The notes under the pieces were generated by a model. It was not told the DNA's origin. It did no database searches and worked only from the letters and a program-made list of their open reading frames with translations. Of a DNA stretch of 64,000 bases, positions 31,828 through 41,930 are shown in pieces. The DNA is from Aaosphaeria pasadenensis (Eukaryota; Ascomycota; Dothideomycetes; Pleosporales), in the NCBI GenBank assembly GCA_022813625.1, contig JAKLMB010000021.1:186001-250000 (forward strand), in the 5' to 3' direction. Both the position numbers and the translations under genes were made by a program. Each line of letters starts with the position of its first letter. Position 1 is the first letter of the stretch.

Positions 31828-32488
31828 ATGACTCCAAAAGCTGGACTTCGTCGTCGAGGTTGGACCGATGGTCACGGCCTGCAAAAGGTGCTAGTAGCGA
31901 AGCAGGAGGTTAGACAGGCACCCAAGCCCATCGCCCACCCTCCAAAGGATGTACGTTGCCGACCACAGTAACAGAATTTGTCAATAAAGAGGCTGATATT
32001 CTAAATTCACGCAGGCAGCACTTGTAAAGGAAACCTGTGATTCGTTCACATTCGAATCATTCACCGAGGAGGACGCTTGGGAGCTCGGCCACCTCCTCTA
32101 TGCAAGACTTCTAGAATTCACACCTCAGCAGTCAACAGTAATCTCAATCGCTCTGGCTAGCAGTGGACAAATACTTTTCCAAACTGCATGCGGTCCCGAC
32201 ACTACGAAAGAAAATGAGAACTGGATAGAACGGAAACGCAACACGATCTTGCGTTTCGCAGGAAGTAGCTGGTATTGGCACTGTGTTTGGGATGGAGACG
32301 AAGATCGTTTCCGAAAACTCTTCAGCATGAGCATTGAAGAGTCTAGCAAGTATGCTATCCACGGTGGTGGGGTTCCAATTCGAGTTCGCGGTGTTGCGGG
32401 TATTGTAGCTGTGGTGTGTGTGTCGGGATTGCAGCAGGAAGAAGATCATGGGGTCATTGTCGAGGTCATCAATGATAATTGGCACTAA
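31828..32488 (+). CDS. UPF0303 / DUF336 heme-degrading-domain protein
   Basis: Two exons, 31828-31950 and 32015-32488 (64-bp intron GTACGT...GCAG, phase 0); 198 residues. The first 45 residues are a basic leader (LRRRGWTDGHGLQK). The domain follows: EEDAWELGHLLYARLLEF, SIALASSGQILFQTACGP, WIERKRNTILRFAGSSWY, KYAIHGGGVPIRVRGVAGIV and ending EEDHGVIVEV. This is the complete GlcG/HbpS-like fold of the UPF0303 group. Such proteins occur beside sugar- and glycolate-oxidising enzymes; the biochemical role is uncertain (heme- or cobalamin-type ligands are proposed for relatives). Its place between two Gfo/Idh dehydrogenases suggests a shared pathway. Confidence 0.88.
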
Positions 32489-32623
32489 GTCAAAAAAGTT
32501 GCCAGAACCTCACACGATCTGACAGCCGCAACAATGCTCCATCTCAATAATTCGAGTCACATTTCCTCGTATTTAACTCCCATGAGTGGCGGGATCCTGA
32601 TAGTGGCCTAAGCAAATGCTAAA

Positions 32624-33859
32624 TTATTCGTCTTGCGGGTAGGTCAGCCCGCATGCGCTCCTTATAGCATCAAGTCTAGACATGATCGTCAACGTATCAC
32701 TCCATGAACAAACTTCGTTCTCTTGTCTTCCTGCACGGATGTCCTTGGCTACTGCATCAGCCTCATAATGGAACCCAAACCCAGGAACTTCGAAGTCCAA
32801 CCGCTTCTCCTCTTGATCCTGTATTCTGATCACCAAATACCCAGGTTTGGATGGCGCCAGGCCACCGATAGCTATGGAACCTCTCGAACCTTCTATGCGG
32901 GCAAATTCTTCCCTGCCTTTGTATAGTAGCGATGCGGAACAAACTGCCTGGGCCTTGATATCTGGGTACTTTAATACTGCAGTAACCTGCTCATCTATTC
33001 TCTCCGCGGCATTGAGTGTTTCGTCGTGGAAGGTCATGGTCGCATTGATACTCGGCGATTCTTCTGCCTGACGATGGGGTGACTTGTCAAGGATGAGGGA
33101 TGCCCACGTCATTGAATATATGCCGATATCGAGGAGAGCACCTGCACCGAGCGACTTGGACGCGACTCGGGCTTGGGGATCCGCTTTTCCGATGGGCATG
33201 TTAAGACCAAAATCAACGAAAACGGTGGCGATGTCCCCAATGACCTTCTCCTCGTAGAGGAGAGAGTGTAACTTTGCAGTGATGGGGAAAAAACGCGTCC
33301 AGAGAGCTGATTTGATCAGTTATATTTGGTCTCTTGATCGCGCGAACGCTTCATCTTTACGCAGCCGTGGGTCGAGGAATAGAAGGATGCTTACCTTCCA
33401 TCAAGAAAACTCCCTTTTTCCGTGCTGCTTCAATCATCTTCTTTGCATCTCTAGCATTGACTGCGATGGGCTTTTCGCATAGCACGTGCTTCCCAGCTGT
33501 AATTGCATCAAGCGTATTCTGTAGATGCACAGTGTGTGGTGTTCCCACGTACACAACGTCAACGTTGGGGTCATTGTATAAGTCTTGATACGAGTCGTAG
33601 ATAGTCGGCTTCTCCGACGGACAATGCTTCGAAACAAAAGCTGATCCCTTGCTTTTCGAGGAAGAGGCGACAGCTTGCACAATGTGTTTGGTGTTTGCGC
33701 CCGGCCTATCGGAAAGACATAGGTCGCCTACGAACCACGAAGATATCAATCCGCATCCTATGTGTGATATTTGTCAGCTCAGACCATCTTTTTGTCTTTG
33801 ATGGAGAAACACGTACCAACAATGCCCCAGCGCAGGACTGGTAATTCTGTGGTGGTCAT
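32624..33859 (-). CDS. Gfo/Idh/MocA-family oxidoreductase (second copy), dihydrodiol/xylose dehydrogenase-like
   Basis: Three exons: 33859-33817, 33757-33395 and 33306-32624 (introns 59 and 88 bp); 362 residues. Splice 1 creates LRWGIVGCGLISSWF, the NAD(P)-binding start. The second exon has DVVYVGTPHTVHLQNTLDAI and GKHVLCEKPIAVN with the conserved EKP lysine. Splice 2 creates KKGVFLMEALWTRFFP, the signature of the dimeric dihydrodiol/D-xylose dehydrogenase branch. GAGALLDIGIYSM also fits that branch. It therefore probably oxidises an aldose or trans-dihydrodiol with NADP+. It is not a recent duplicate of the gene at 30-31 kb: the two are only distantly alike. Confidence 0.92.
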
Positions 33860-34744
33860 CCTATCGATAATTTTCGTAGGTTTCGTAGAGAAGGTGTCGC
33901 TAAGGATTGCATAATTGAGTCTTCGAGACAGCTTTTATTCAGAGCAGGTAACTAATCAGTCTTGGCCCCAGTCAATTGAATGCATTTCCGACCGTGATGC
34001 TCGTAGCTAGCTCAACATGCAGTCCCGTAACTCCGCGCGGCTTTTCTTCGGCTGCAGCATACAGGTATGCGGGCACGCGGGATCGTCCGTCGCTCCAAAA
34101 GGTAATGGCATCATTGGCATAGGCGATGCTATGAGGTACCAAGTAGGAATCTATACAGATACCTAGGCAGTCAGCCAATCCGATGCTGTTCCAGCAAACT
34201 ACTAGCTGTCTCTACAAATGTTATTGATCGAAGCCACAGATGCAAAATTTGATTAGAGAGCGAATGGATTGTAAGATGGTATGTAATGGGCTATGTCTTC
34301 ATGTACAGCATAGTATATTCATTTACATCACCCGAATCAGAGTTTCGATAGACTGGTAGGAGATATACACTCACAAGAACGAAATACTTCAAGTAACAAC
34401 TCTGAACAGTTTTCTGCCATCTATTTATCAAAAGGTTCGAGAAAAGTTGTCCATACAAAGTACACACACATTACTCGTACCTTCTACTAAACCCCACACG
34501 ACTGTAAGCGCTACGAGTGACTACGGCATGAGGCCAACCCCAGAGCCGGCGTAGCTTCGGAATTTACATTTCCTCGTCTGCACCTGGTATTGGACTGGGT
34601 ATTGGCTAATACCCAACTAGGTATCTAGCACCAAAGATTCGGTATACAAGTATGTACATAATGTTAGCGAAGCCCGGAACTCCGCGAAACCTGTCGTTCC
34701 CCACGCCCCACAGATAACTACTCGAATCATCACACAAAGCATTG
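33860..34744. promoter_or_regulatory. Divergent region between oxidoreductase 2 and Zn2Cys6 regulator, with a possible gene fragment
   Basis: About 885 bp. Minus strand 33972-34178 holds a 68-residue open frame (DSYLVPHSIAYANDAITFW, VPAYLYAAAEEKPRGVTGLH) with coding-like composition and a possible TAG acceptor at 34151-34153, but no upstream exon or family was found. The rest is A+T-rich and probably contains the promoter of the regulator gene at 34745. Confidence 0.4.
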
Positions 34745-36833
34745 ATGGCGTATGTTATATGCGAATCCAACGATTGTCCCACTGCAACGTCTGCAGACCT
34801 AAGACCATCTCCGGAACCGATTTCGGAAACATCACGCAAGCGCCGCCGAAAGGAGAGGTCGAGAGTCGGTGCGGCCTATCCACGGAAGAGAGCCGTTGCG
34901 GCATGTCGACAGTGCCGCGCTCGAAAGGTCAAATGTAACAACGCGCGACCGTCCTGTGGCGGCTGTATGTCTTCAGGGTCTCCATGCATATACCAAGATA
35001 GCCAAGACCACTCTGCGTACGCACATCTTATTTCGAGGCTCAGCTATATGAATGCTGATTGATATTGTATAGATTTGACCCTGCTAGTATTCTGATCTTA
35101 GATCGCCTGGATCAAGTCCTTGCTAGATTGGACAACGGTCCGGCATTGTCCACAAACCCTTCCGTAACGACAGGCGCTCTGGGGCCAGATACAGCAGCTC
35201 ATGTATCGACGGCCGCAGGCGGTTCTTTGGGCGAGGAACAATATAGTTATGATCAGCTTCGCATACCTTCGAGGCAAACCACACCTGACGCGATCCTGGC
35301 TTGGCCTATTTTCCAACATCGATGGCCTGACAATTTCACAACCGACCCTCTCTTCGATGCGGAGCTTTCTGACGGGGAGACTGAAGACGCAGGTTTTCGG
35401 TCAAACGTCAGCTCACCGACCGGCAGTATCAACGAGGAACAGATCCCAGCCCTTATCCAAATCTTCTTACGACACGTTCACTCAAAGAACCCAGTCGTCG
35501 ATGCAGAATTACTGTCTTTGCAGGCACGCCATATTAGTGAAGAAGGCATAAAGTGGGACGCGGTGTCCTGCCTCGTGGTTGGTCCCGTCAGGTTCAACTT
35601 TCTACGCAAAGGATCATGCTAATATTTCATCAGGTTCTTTCGTGTGCGTTAGGATGTGTTGCTAAGCCCTTCAGCAATGAGGCTTGGGACTCTCAGTGCA
35701 CTTCAATCGAGAGAGACAGTGAATCTCTCCAGCATGGTGAAGCGTACTATGCCTGCGCTCGGAAGAGATTTGGATTACTGAAACCAGGCATCGCTGCTAC
35801 ACAGTGCCACTTTCTAGCGGGTGTCTACTTGATGTACACCATGCGCCCACTGTCTGCTTGGCAGCAATTCCGGTCAGCCTCTACATCATACCGTTTGTAT
35901 CTAGACTATCAAAGTCGGCGACGAACGCGACGTGCTACTGTCCCAGTTTCGACCAAGCAGCGTAGCCAAGAGCAGAGTCTCTTTTGGAGTTGCTACAAGT
36001 CTGAATGTGAATTCCGCATAGAGATGAATCTCCCCGACAGTTGCTTGGCTGATGTTCGATACCCGGATCTGCATCCCTTGCCACCTTGTACAGATCCTGC
36101 CAGCCCTGTAGATGACCGATCAAATGCAGGCAACACTTCTCTATCTGTAAGCAAAGTTCTTGGCAGGCAGGAACAGGAAAACAGCTGGTTTTATTACCTT
36201 ACCGAGATTACTCTTCGTCGAATCTGCAATTCGGTCCTAAACACTTTCTATACTATAGATTACAAGGAGTGGGATGATGAGCGTATCCCGTACATGGCGC
36301 GCGCTGCAATCGAATTTGAGCAACAATTACAAGACTGGTGAGTGTAATGTGATCTCAAGCATTCACATGCCTCAGCGACCTGATTAATTAATTTTAGGTA
36401 TGACGGTCTGCCGTTACCACTCCAATATGAAAGCGATAGAATGCCATCGGAAGAACTTTCCTGGTGTTCTCGCGCACGCGAACTCGAGATTCGGTTACAA
36501 ATCTATCAGCCTTTTCTATACTTTGCTATCCACCAGCTGCATAGCAGTTCATGTAGCAGTACGGTGCTACCTCTTGCGGAGAAAGCCTTATTTTATTGCT
36601 TCACTATTATTGACGCATTACCAACACGTCATAGACATCATGGATCCTGGTATGCTACAAGATGCAACGTATCTGCGTCGCTCCTGATTCTTGCCGCGGT
36701 CAAATGTGAATCAGTATCAGTGCGCTCAGATTGGCACTCACTGGTGTCCAACAATGTTAAAAAACTGGCCTACTGGGAAGCAGAAGCGCCAGGGCTTTCA
36801 GAGGGCCTACAAGTAATCAGGTCTTATTTATAG
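34745..36833 (+). CDS. Zn2Cys6 transcription factor
   Basis: Four exons: 34745-35016, 35073-35577, 35634-36337 and 36398-36833 (introns 56, 56, 60 bp; phases 2, 0, 2); 638 residues. A basic N-terminus (KRRRKERSR) precedes the binuclear cluster ACRQCRARKVKCNNARPSC, completed by GGCMSSGSPC (about residues 54-82). After splice 1 comes the linker/coiled part (ILILDRLDQVLARLDN). A middle homology region follows, with FLRHVHSKNPVVD, SCALGCVA, YYACARKRFGLL and LRRICNSVLNTFY. It lacks a signal peptide and should be nuclear. Being divergent from oxidoreductase 2, it is the obvious candidate regulator of the Gfo/Idh-DUF336 module (inference). A fragment of a paralogue lies at 5.4 kb. Confidence 0.9.
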
Positions 36834-36973
36834 AAACACTATATACTTTACTTGAAAGTATTCAGTATACCAAAATGGTTTAAATATTAAAGAGTTATGA
36901 ATAATTTGAAATGCAAATATTACAGCTTTTCCTCTCAAGAGTACTAAATTACTTGGTATTATCTCTGCAACTA

Positions 36974-37309
36974 TCAGATCCAATTCCTCCAAACCTCAGG
37001 AATAATATACAACAGTCTAGCTACCTCGCCCCTCTCACTACCCATCCTCCATTTTCTCATAACTGTACCCTCTGATACAAACCTCCTCCACATAAGTCTG
37101 GCCTCCCTCCTTTCCCCTTTCCTTGTCAAACTTGCTATCGGATTTGATAAGATGGCGGTAAAGCGTGTGTGCACGAGGCGCAGCGACATCATTGATAGCG
37201 GATCTTGGTTTAGATGTGATGCTATTTGGAGAAGGAGCTCTGTTGGAAGGAGAAGGATTGGCGGTTGAGTTGGCGGACTGGGGTGGTGGTTGCGCATTGT
37301 TTGTGTCAT
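36974..37309 (-). CDS. Small F-box-type protein
   Basis: ORF of 111 residues from ATG 37309. PILLLPTELLLQIASHLNQDPLSMMSLRLVHTRF, read in two halves, fits the F-box pattern LPxELxxxIxxxL...LRLVxxxF. Past it only about 50 basic residues remain, with no repeat domain, so it may be a stub of a longer gene or a minimal fungal F-box protein. It would recruit substrates to Skp1-Cullin ligases if functional. Confidence 0.55.
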   Translation of the reverse strand: MTQTMRNHHPSPPTQPPILLLPTELLLQIASHLNQDPLSMMSLRLVHTRFTAILSNPIASLTRKGERREARLMWRRFVSEGTVMRKWRMGSERGEVARLLYIIPEVWRNWI

Positions 37310-38157
37310 TTTTCTTTCGATGTCTTTGCAGCTTTGAGGGTAGCAGTTACTGTTGACTTGATGAAGAAGAGATTAATGTCAAAAAAATAGTATAAGTTTG
37401 TGTACCAGAGGTACCCAAGTTTAAGGAGTGTCACAAAAAAATTCAACCTTTTACCATGTAGTTTTTGACATCATAAAAGCATAATATATTTTCTGATCTC
37501 GAGACCCACATGTTCTGTGTCTTTCATGTACCAGTAACAGTAGAATACGCATAGATGCTTATATTACATCCATGTTGGAGCTGAACATGTTTGAACAAGG
37601 CCGGAGTACAATTACCGGAAAAGCAATGAGACGTGTGCGTCATGGCAACGAATGAGAGCGCTACAAGCAAGCTACTTCGCATATATTCCTTTTGTACTCT
37701 GAACGATCTACAACACGCAAAACTTTATAGACAAAGCTGGAAGATCGGATTGGGTGCCTCCCTCTCAGCCGGAGAGGGAAGGCGGACATAGTCCTGGCCA
37801 CCCACCATGTTATCATCGCCATCTAAACACCTTTGTATCTAATAGATAATATCATGTTAGTCAATATTTCAATCTAGTAGAATGTTGCGAAGACTTAAGG
37901 GTTTCTTTTGCGAATTTATTATTCTGCCCTCTGTAATGTCTCTGAGTCAGTTAAATAACTTCACGAGCCTTCCCAGGACTATTTCCGACTTCCCCCTTCG
38001 GCTGAGAGCCTCCATGGTCTCAAGAACCTGGGTCCACATCCACCTCGACGCCCGTTACCCATACCCATGCCTTTGGGTCACGAGCGAAAGCCACGGATGA
38101 CAAGTCATCGTCCTCTACCCCGTCTCTACGAGGAAATATTTACGCGAAGCCAAATTA
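37310..38157. other. Intergenic region
   Basis: About 850 bp between two minus-strand genes, A+T-rich left of 37600. Only spurious short ORFs (37882-38100). No repeats seen. Confidence 0.5.
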
Positions 38158-40206
38158 TTACTTTTCCAGTGAACTGAGGTAAACCATGGCAGCTTCTTCC
38201 ATGATCGCTCTCACTTTATCGACATCCAATTTTGGCTTCCGGTCAAAAGTATACAGACCGTTCACTTCCTGTTCGATGTCGGTCAACTGGGTGTATACGA
38301 ATCCTGAGATGATCCCGCTGCTGACCACACCCATGGCCAGGTCTCTCACACGCTTCAGCAAATCCTCGGGATCGCTAGCGGTGGTATATCCCCAGTCCCG
38401 CTCGCCTGCATCTCCCGCGCTGCCGGGTTTGATATTGACGCCACCGAACTCTGTACAGATGACAGGTGCATCTTTGCGATGGCTTGCGCCGCCGACGAAC
38501 ACATTCCTGCCGGCGTGCTCGCCCAGTATGTTTTCCAGCTTGCTGCAGGTCTGCGTGAGCTCGGGTGCATCGGCATAGTCATGGAAAGTCGTCAAATCAT
38601 CGTAAACGTGCTCCCAGCCGCAGTTGTCGTTGATAGGCCTCGTCGGGTCCAAGCTCTTGGTTGCAAAGACAAGGCTCTTGATGTGGTCTTGCTGATCCTT
38701 GGAGTCCTTCAAAGACGGATAACCCCATGTCTCGTTGACGGGGGTCCATGTGATGATCGATGGATGGTTGATATCGCGCTTGACCGACTCGATCCATTCC
38801 TGGTCGAATCGGGACATGTATTCTGCGCTAAACTGGTATGCGTTTGCCATCTCGCCCCAAACAAGGTAGCCGAGCTTGTCCGCGTAGTAGAGGAAGATAG
38901 GATCTTCCACTTTTTGATGCTTCCGGCATCCGTTGAAGCCAAGCTTCTTGGACAGTTCGATATCTACTTTGAGAGATTCTGGAGATGGGGGTGTCATGCC
39001 AGTCTCGGGCCAATAGCCCTGATCAAGGCAAAGTGCCTGGAAAAGTGGCTTATTGTTTAAGAGAAGACGCTTGTTTGTGTCCCTCCACCTGATAGACCGC
39101 ATTCCAGTTTGTGTGTGAACCGTATCAATGAGCTTATCGCTGTGATCATAGAGGCGGATCGTTAGATCGTACAGTGTTGGCTGAGTGGGGGACCAGAGCG
39201 CTACGCTGTTGAGCCAATAGCAGTCATTGTCCAAGGGAGCCTTTTCGAGAAAAGACTTCTCAAGTTGAGATACCTTGTCCGACGAAAGACGCATACTGAG
39301 AGTGAGATCGACGCCATCATTCTCACGGCCGAGGGCCTTCTTCTCGCTACCGACAACGACACCGCCCAGACTAGCTTCAATCTCTACAGACAATTTCTGT
39401 CCTGATCTTCGGCCAGACACCTGAACGCGACCCTTCAGCTCACCATTCTCAATGTCGTCGCTCCGGAGGGTTGTTCCATGGCTTGGATCGGCAATACGAG
39501 CAGCGGGCACACTTTCGAGCCAGACCGATTGCCAAATGCCAGAAGATGGTGTGTAGAAAATGCTCTCCGGTTTAGCTGCCCAGTACTGCTTTCCACGTGG
39601 TTGTGTCAAGTCGTAGACCGCATCCTTCACCCGGATGGTCAACCTCGAACTGCCATCAGGCTTCAATGACTCGGTGATATCAAGGTCAAAAGGCACATGA
39701 CCTCCACGATGACCACCAACATAGAATCCATCAATCCAGATTGTAGCATCATAGTCAACAGCTCCAAAGCGCAACAATACACGGTTCTGGTTTTCCTTCT
39801 CCTGGGCAGTGCGAACATCCGTGACGGTGCGCTCATACCAGATTACTTCGTGAGCGTTGAGATCATGGACACCGGATGCAGCTGTTTGAAAGACGAAGGG
39901 GACAATGATCTTGCTTTTTGAGTAGCTGTTCGCGCCGGCAGTAAAGTCGTTGTCCTTTAACAAATTCTCTGGCAAGGCCGCGATCTTTTGTGTAATAGTT
40001 TCGCCATCCTTTCCCGTAGTGGAGTCAGATTCCTGCGAGCCGCCAACTTCCACCCGCTCTGGGAGACCATTACGGTGCCAGCTACTTAAGAGACCTGCAT
40101 CCTCGTCGTCGAAAAGGAAATCCCAAGGTCCGTTGAGAGATTTCCAGTTCAGCTCAGAGCGCTCAAAGTCTGGGCGAGGATAAGTAGTGGTATCCGGATT
40201 GACCAT
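38158..40206 (-). CDS. Glycoside hydrolase family 2 enzyme (beta-galactosidase/glucuronidase-like)
   Basis: Intronless ORF, 682 residues from ATG 40206 (MVNPDTTTYPRPDFER). The order is the GH2 plan. A jelly-roll sugar-binding domain starts with LNGPWDFLFDDE. An immunoglobulin-like domain follows (about 255-370). The TIM barrel has the general acid/base in TPVNETWG (E492) and the nucleophile in VICTEFGG (E586). There is no signal peptide, so it should act in the cytosol on imported glycosides. Substrate cannot be read from sequence; closest in layout are fungal GH2 proteins loosely called beta-galactosidases. It lies 1.3 kb beyond the regulator-Gfo/Idh module and could feed it. Confidence 0.9.
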   Translation of the reverse strand: MVNPDTTTYPRPDFERSELNWKSLNGPWDFLFDDEDAGLLSSWHRNGLPERVEVGGSQESDSTTGKDGETITQKIAALPENLLKDNDFTAGANSYSKSKIIVPFVFQTAASGVHDLNAHEVIWYERTVTDVRTAQEKENQNRVLLRFGAVDYDATIWIDGFYVGGHRGGHVPFDLDITESLKPDGSSRLTIRVKDAVYDLTQPRGKQYWAAKPESIFYTPSSGIWQSVWLESVPAARIADPSHGTTLRSDDIENGELKGRVQVSGRRSGQKLSVEIEASLGGVVVGSEKKALGRENDGVDLTLSMRLSSDKVSQLEKSFLEKAPLDNDCYWLNSVALWSPTQPTLYDLTIRLYDHSDKLIDTVHTQTGMRSIRWRDTNKRLLLNNKPLFQALCLDQGYWPETGMTPPSPESLKVDIELSKKLGFNGCRKHQKVEDPIFLYYADKLGYLVWGEMANAYQFSAEYMSRFDQEWIESVKRDINHPSIITWTPVNETWGYPSLKDSKDQQDHIKSLVFATKSLDPTRPINDNCGWEHVYDDLTTFHDYADAPELTQTCSKLENILGEHAGRNVFVGGASHRKDAPVICTEFGGVNIKPGSAGDAGERDWGYTTASDPEDLLKRVRDLAMGVVSSGIISGFVYTQLTDIEQEVNGLYTFDRKPKLDVDKVRAIMEEAAMVYLSSLEK

Positions 40207-40580
40207 TTTGTATTGTTCAAGTTGTTCAAGTTGGATGAAGATGAATTGGTATGGGTGCGGGACATAGGACAGATGTCAAGCTTATAAGAGTGGAGAGCTA
40301 TTGAAGGATTCTCAGAAAATGCGGGGCTCCACACGTGAATATCGAATGTCGATCAGGTTCACAGTCAATCCATCACCCGCAAACTCGTATAACAAAAACC
40401 ACCTTCCTAATACTCTGTTGCGAGCAAGAAGGTTGAAGCTAAAGTACGACGGCATGAGTACGCAGGCATGGAGGCAAAGGTGAGTGCACGTGCGTTGGGC
40501 GGGTGGAGAGCAATTCTTGGTTAGACATCCATGTCTACCGTTCATGTCTACACAGTGTAGACTTTAAGGCATCCATTGAA
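40207..40580. other. Promoter side of the GH2 gene
   Basis: 374 bp between two minus-strand genes. CTTATAAGAG (40281-40290) is a TATA-like element about 75 bp upstream of the GH2 start. Nothing else seen. Confidence 0.4.
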
Positions 40581-41697
40581 TTATTTATCGCCACCATCTT
40601 TACCATCCTTTTCCAAATAATCCTTAATGCTGAACATTCCGGTGCCGCGTTCGAGGGGTTTTGCCTGGTTGGGGCCCTGTTTCCAGCCAATCATGTAGAT
40701 TAATCGGAAGGTTGCTGGTAAAGTACCATCCTCGTTCCCATGCAACTCTCTATAGATACCTTCCGCAGCGAGCAAAACATCCTTATGTATGCCGCCCTTC
40801 TCGCGTGCAATTACTGCATTCGACTCACCCATCGCTTGCAAGTCCTTCATCAGAGCAAATGAATCGGGAAAGTCGACCACGATGTCATCAACGTCGACAG
40901 TCAAAAGATTGAAACCGGCACGCTGCAAAAGGCCGCCGATGTCGCGGACGTCTGCCAATGGAGAGGTATGGGTAGATACACCACCTCTCCTGTCAAGTTC
41001 CGCAAGCTGTAGTGATGTTCGCAATTCAAAGAGAGAGTCTCCACCCATCATGACACCAATGAATGGACAATCAGGCTTGAGTGCGTTGTTGACCTGAGCA
41101 AGGATGGAGGGTAGATCGTTTATCCAATGCATGCTCATACTACTCAGAACGGCATCGAAGGAGTTCGCTTCGTACGAAAGAGTCTCCGATGCCGGCAGGA
41201 CCTCGCGCTGGATATCAATCTCCTTGTTGAAGGGAAGGTCTGCATCACGGTAAAGAAGCGTTTCCGACGAGTCCGCTGCTATCAGCTTGCCGATGCGACT
41301 TGACCGAGGGCCGGCATCGGGAGTCTCTGGAGACGGAAGGGTAAGCATGCGGGCCAGGTTACATGCATTTGCACCAAGGTCCAAGACACGCGGGAAGTGA
41401 CGATTTATGTCCTTGCAACTGTTAGCCATTTGCGACCTTAACATGGCTCTCTATACCAACCAATAATCGTTCGCATAATCGCGAGGCAACCTCGTCTCTG
41501 AGATAGTCCACGTTCCTACTCGTTTCCACAACTGCTGCTGCACGTTCCTTTTGCATCCACTTGTGCTGTTGACTGAAAATTTCCATGGTTGGAGCTCCGG
41601 GAGCCTGCACTGCATAGCGGCGAATGGCCTGGAGCGACGGCGGGGCACATCGTCGCCTTAGAGGAGGAATGAAAGCGCGAATAGATAACGTGTTCAT
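40581..41697 (-). CDS. NDUFAF5: NDUFAF5-like mitochondrial complex I assembly methyltransferase
   Basis: Two exons, 41697-41461 and 41411-40581. The intron is 49 bp with donor GTTGGT, branch GCTAAC and AAG acceptor, phase 0; 355 residues. The N-terminus is Arg/Ser-rich without acids (RAFIPPLRRRCAPPSLQAIRRY), a mitochondrial presequence. FSQQHKWMQKERAA and RLLDINRHFPRVLDLGA (spanning the splice) begin the SAM-binding fold. SSMSMHWINDLPSIL and GDSLFELRTSLQ follow, and the C-terminal TLPATFRLIYMIGWK is diagnostic of this family. In animals NDUFAF5 modifies an arginine of the NDUFS7 subunit during complex I assembly; the fungal protein is expected to do the same. The start codon at 41697 is the first ATG in the frame. 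Confidence 0.92.
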
Positions 41698-41930
41698 GAT
41701 GTGCTCAATTGGCCGTCCAATTCTGTCCACGCGTATCAATTGAGGTCTGCCGTGGTTGAAAGTTGAATGGCATGAATAGCTTCCCCCCCAAAAAGTTACG
41801 TCAAGACCCTTGCATTCGATCGGTGTTTGTTTCCTCCGACCTTCGACCCTCCAACGACGTTCCGAAAGTTACTGTGGGCGCTCACCGTAGTTACGGTAGA
41901 CAGCCACAACAGAGACGTCCACGACGCGTC
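41698..41930. promoter_or_regulatory. Compact divergent promoter of NDUFAF5-like and dynactin p62 genes
   Basis: Only 233 bp separate the two divergent start codons. The sequence has no obvious TATA box. An in-frame ATG at 41772 could extend dynactin p62 by 53 residues, but those residues are unlike the family. Confidence 0.5.

Noticed and set aside
41772..41930. Upstream ATG extending dynactin p62 by 53 residues
   Set aside because: The added residues do not resemble the family, whose N-terminus matches the ATG at 41931.
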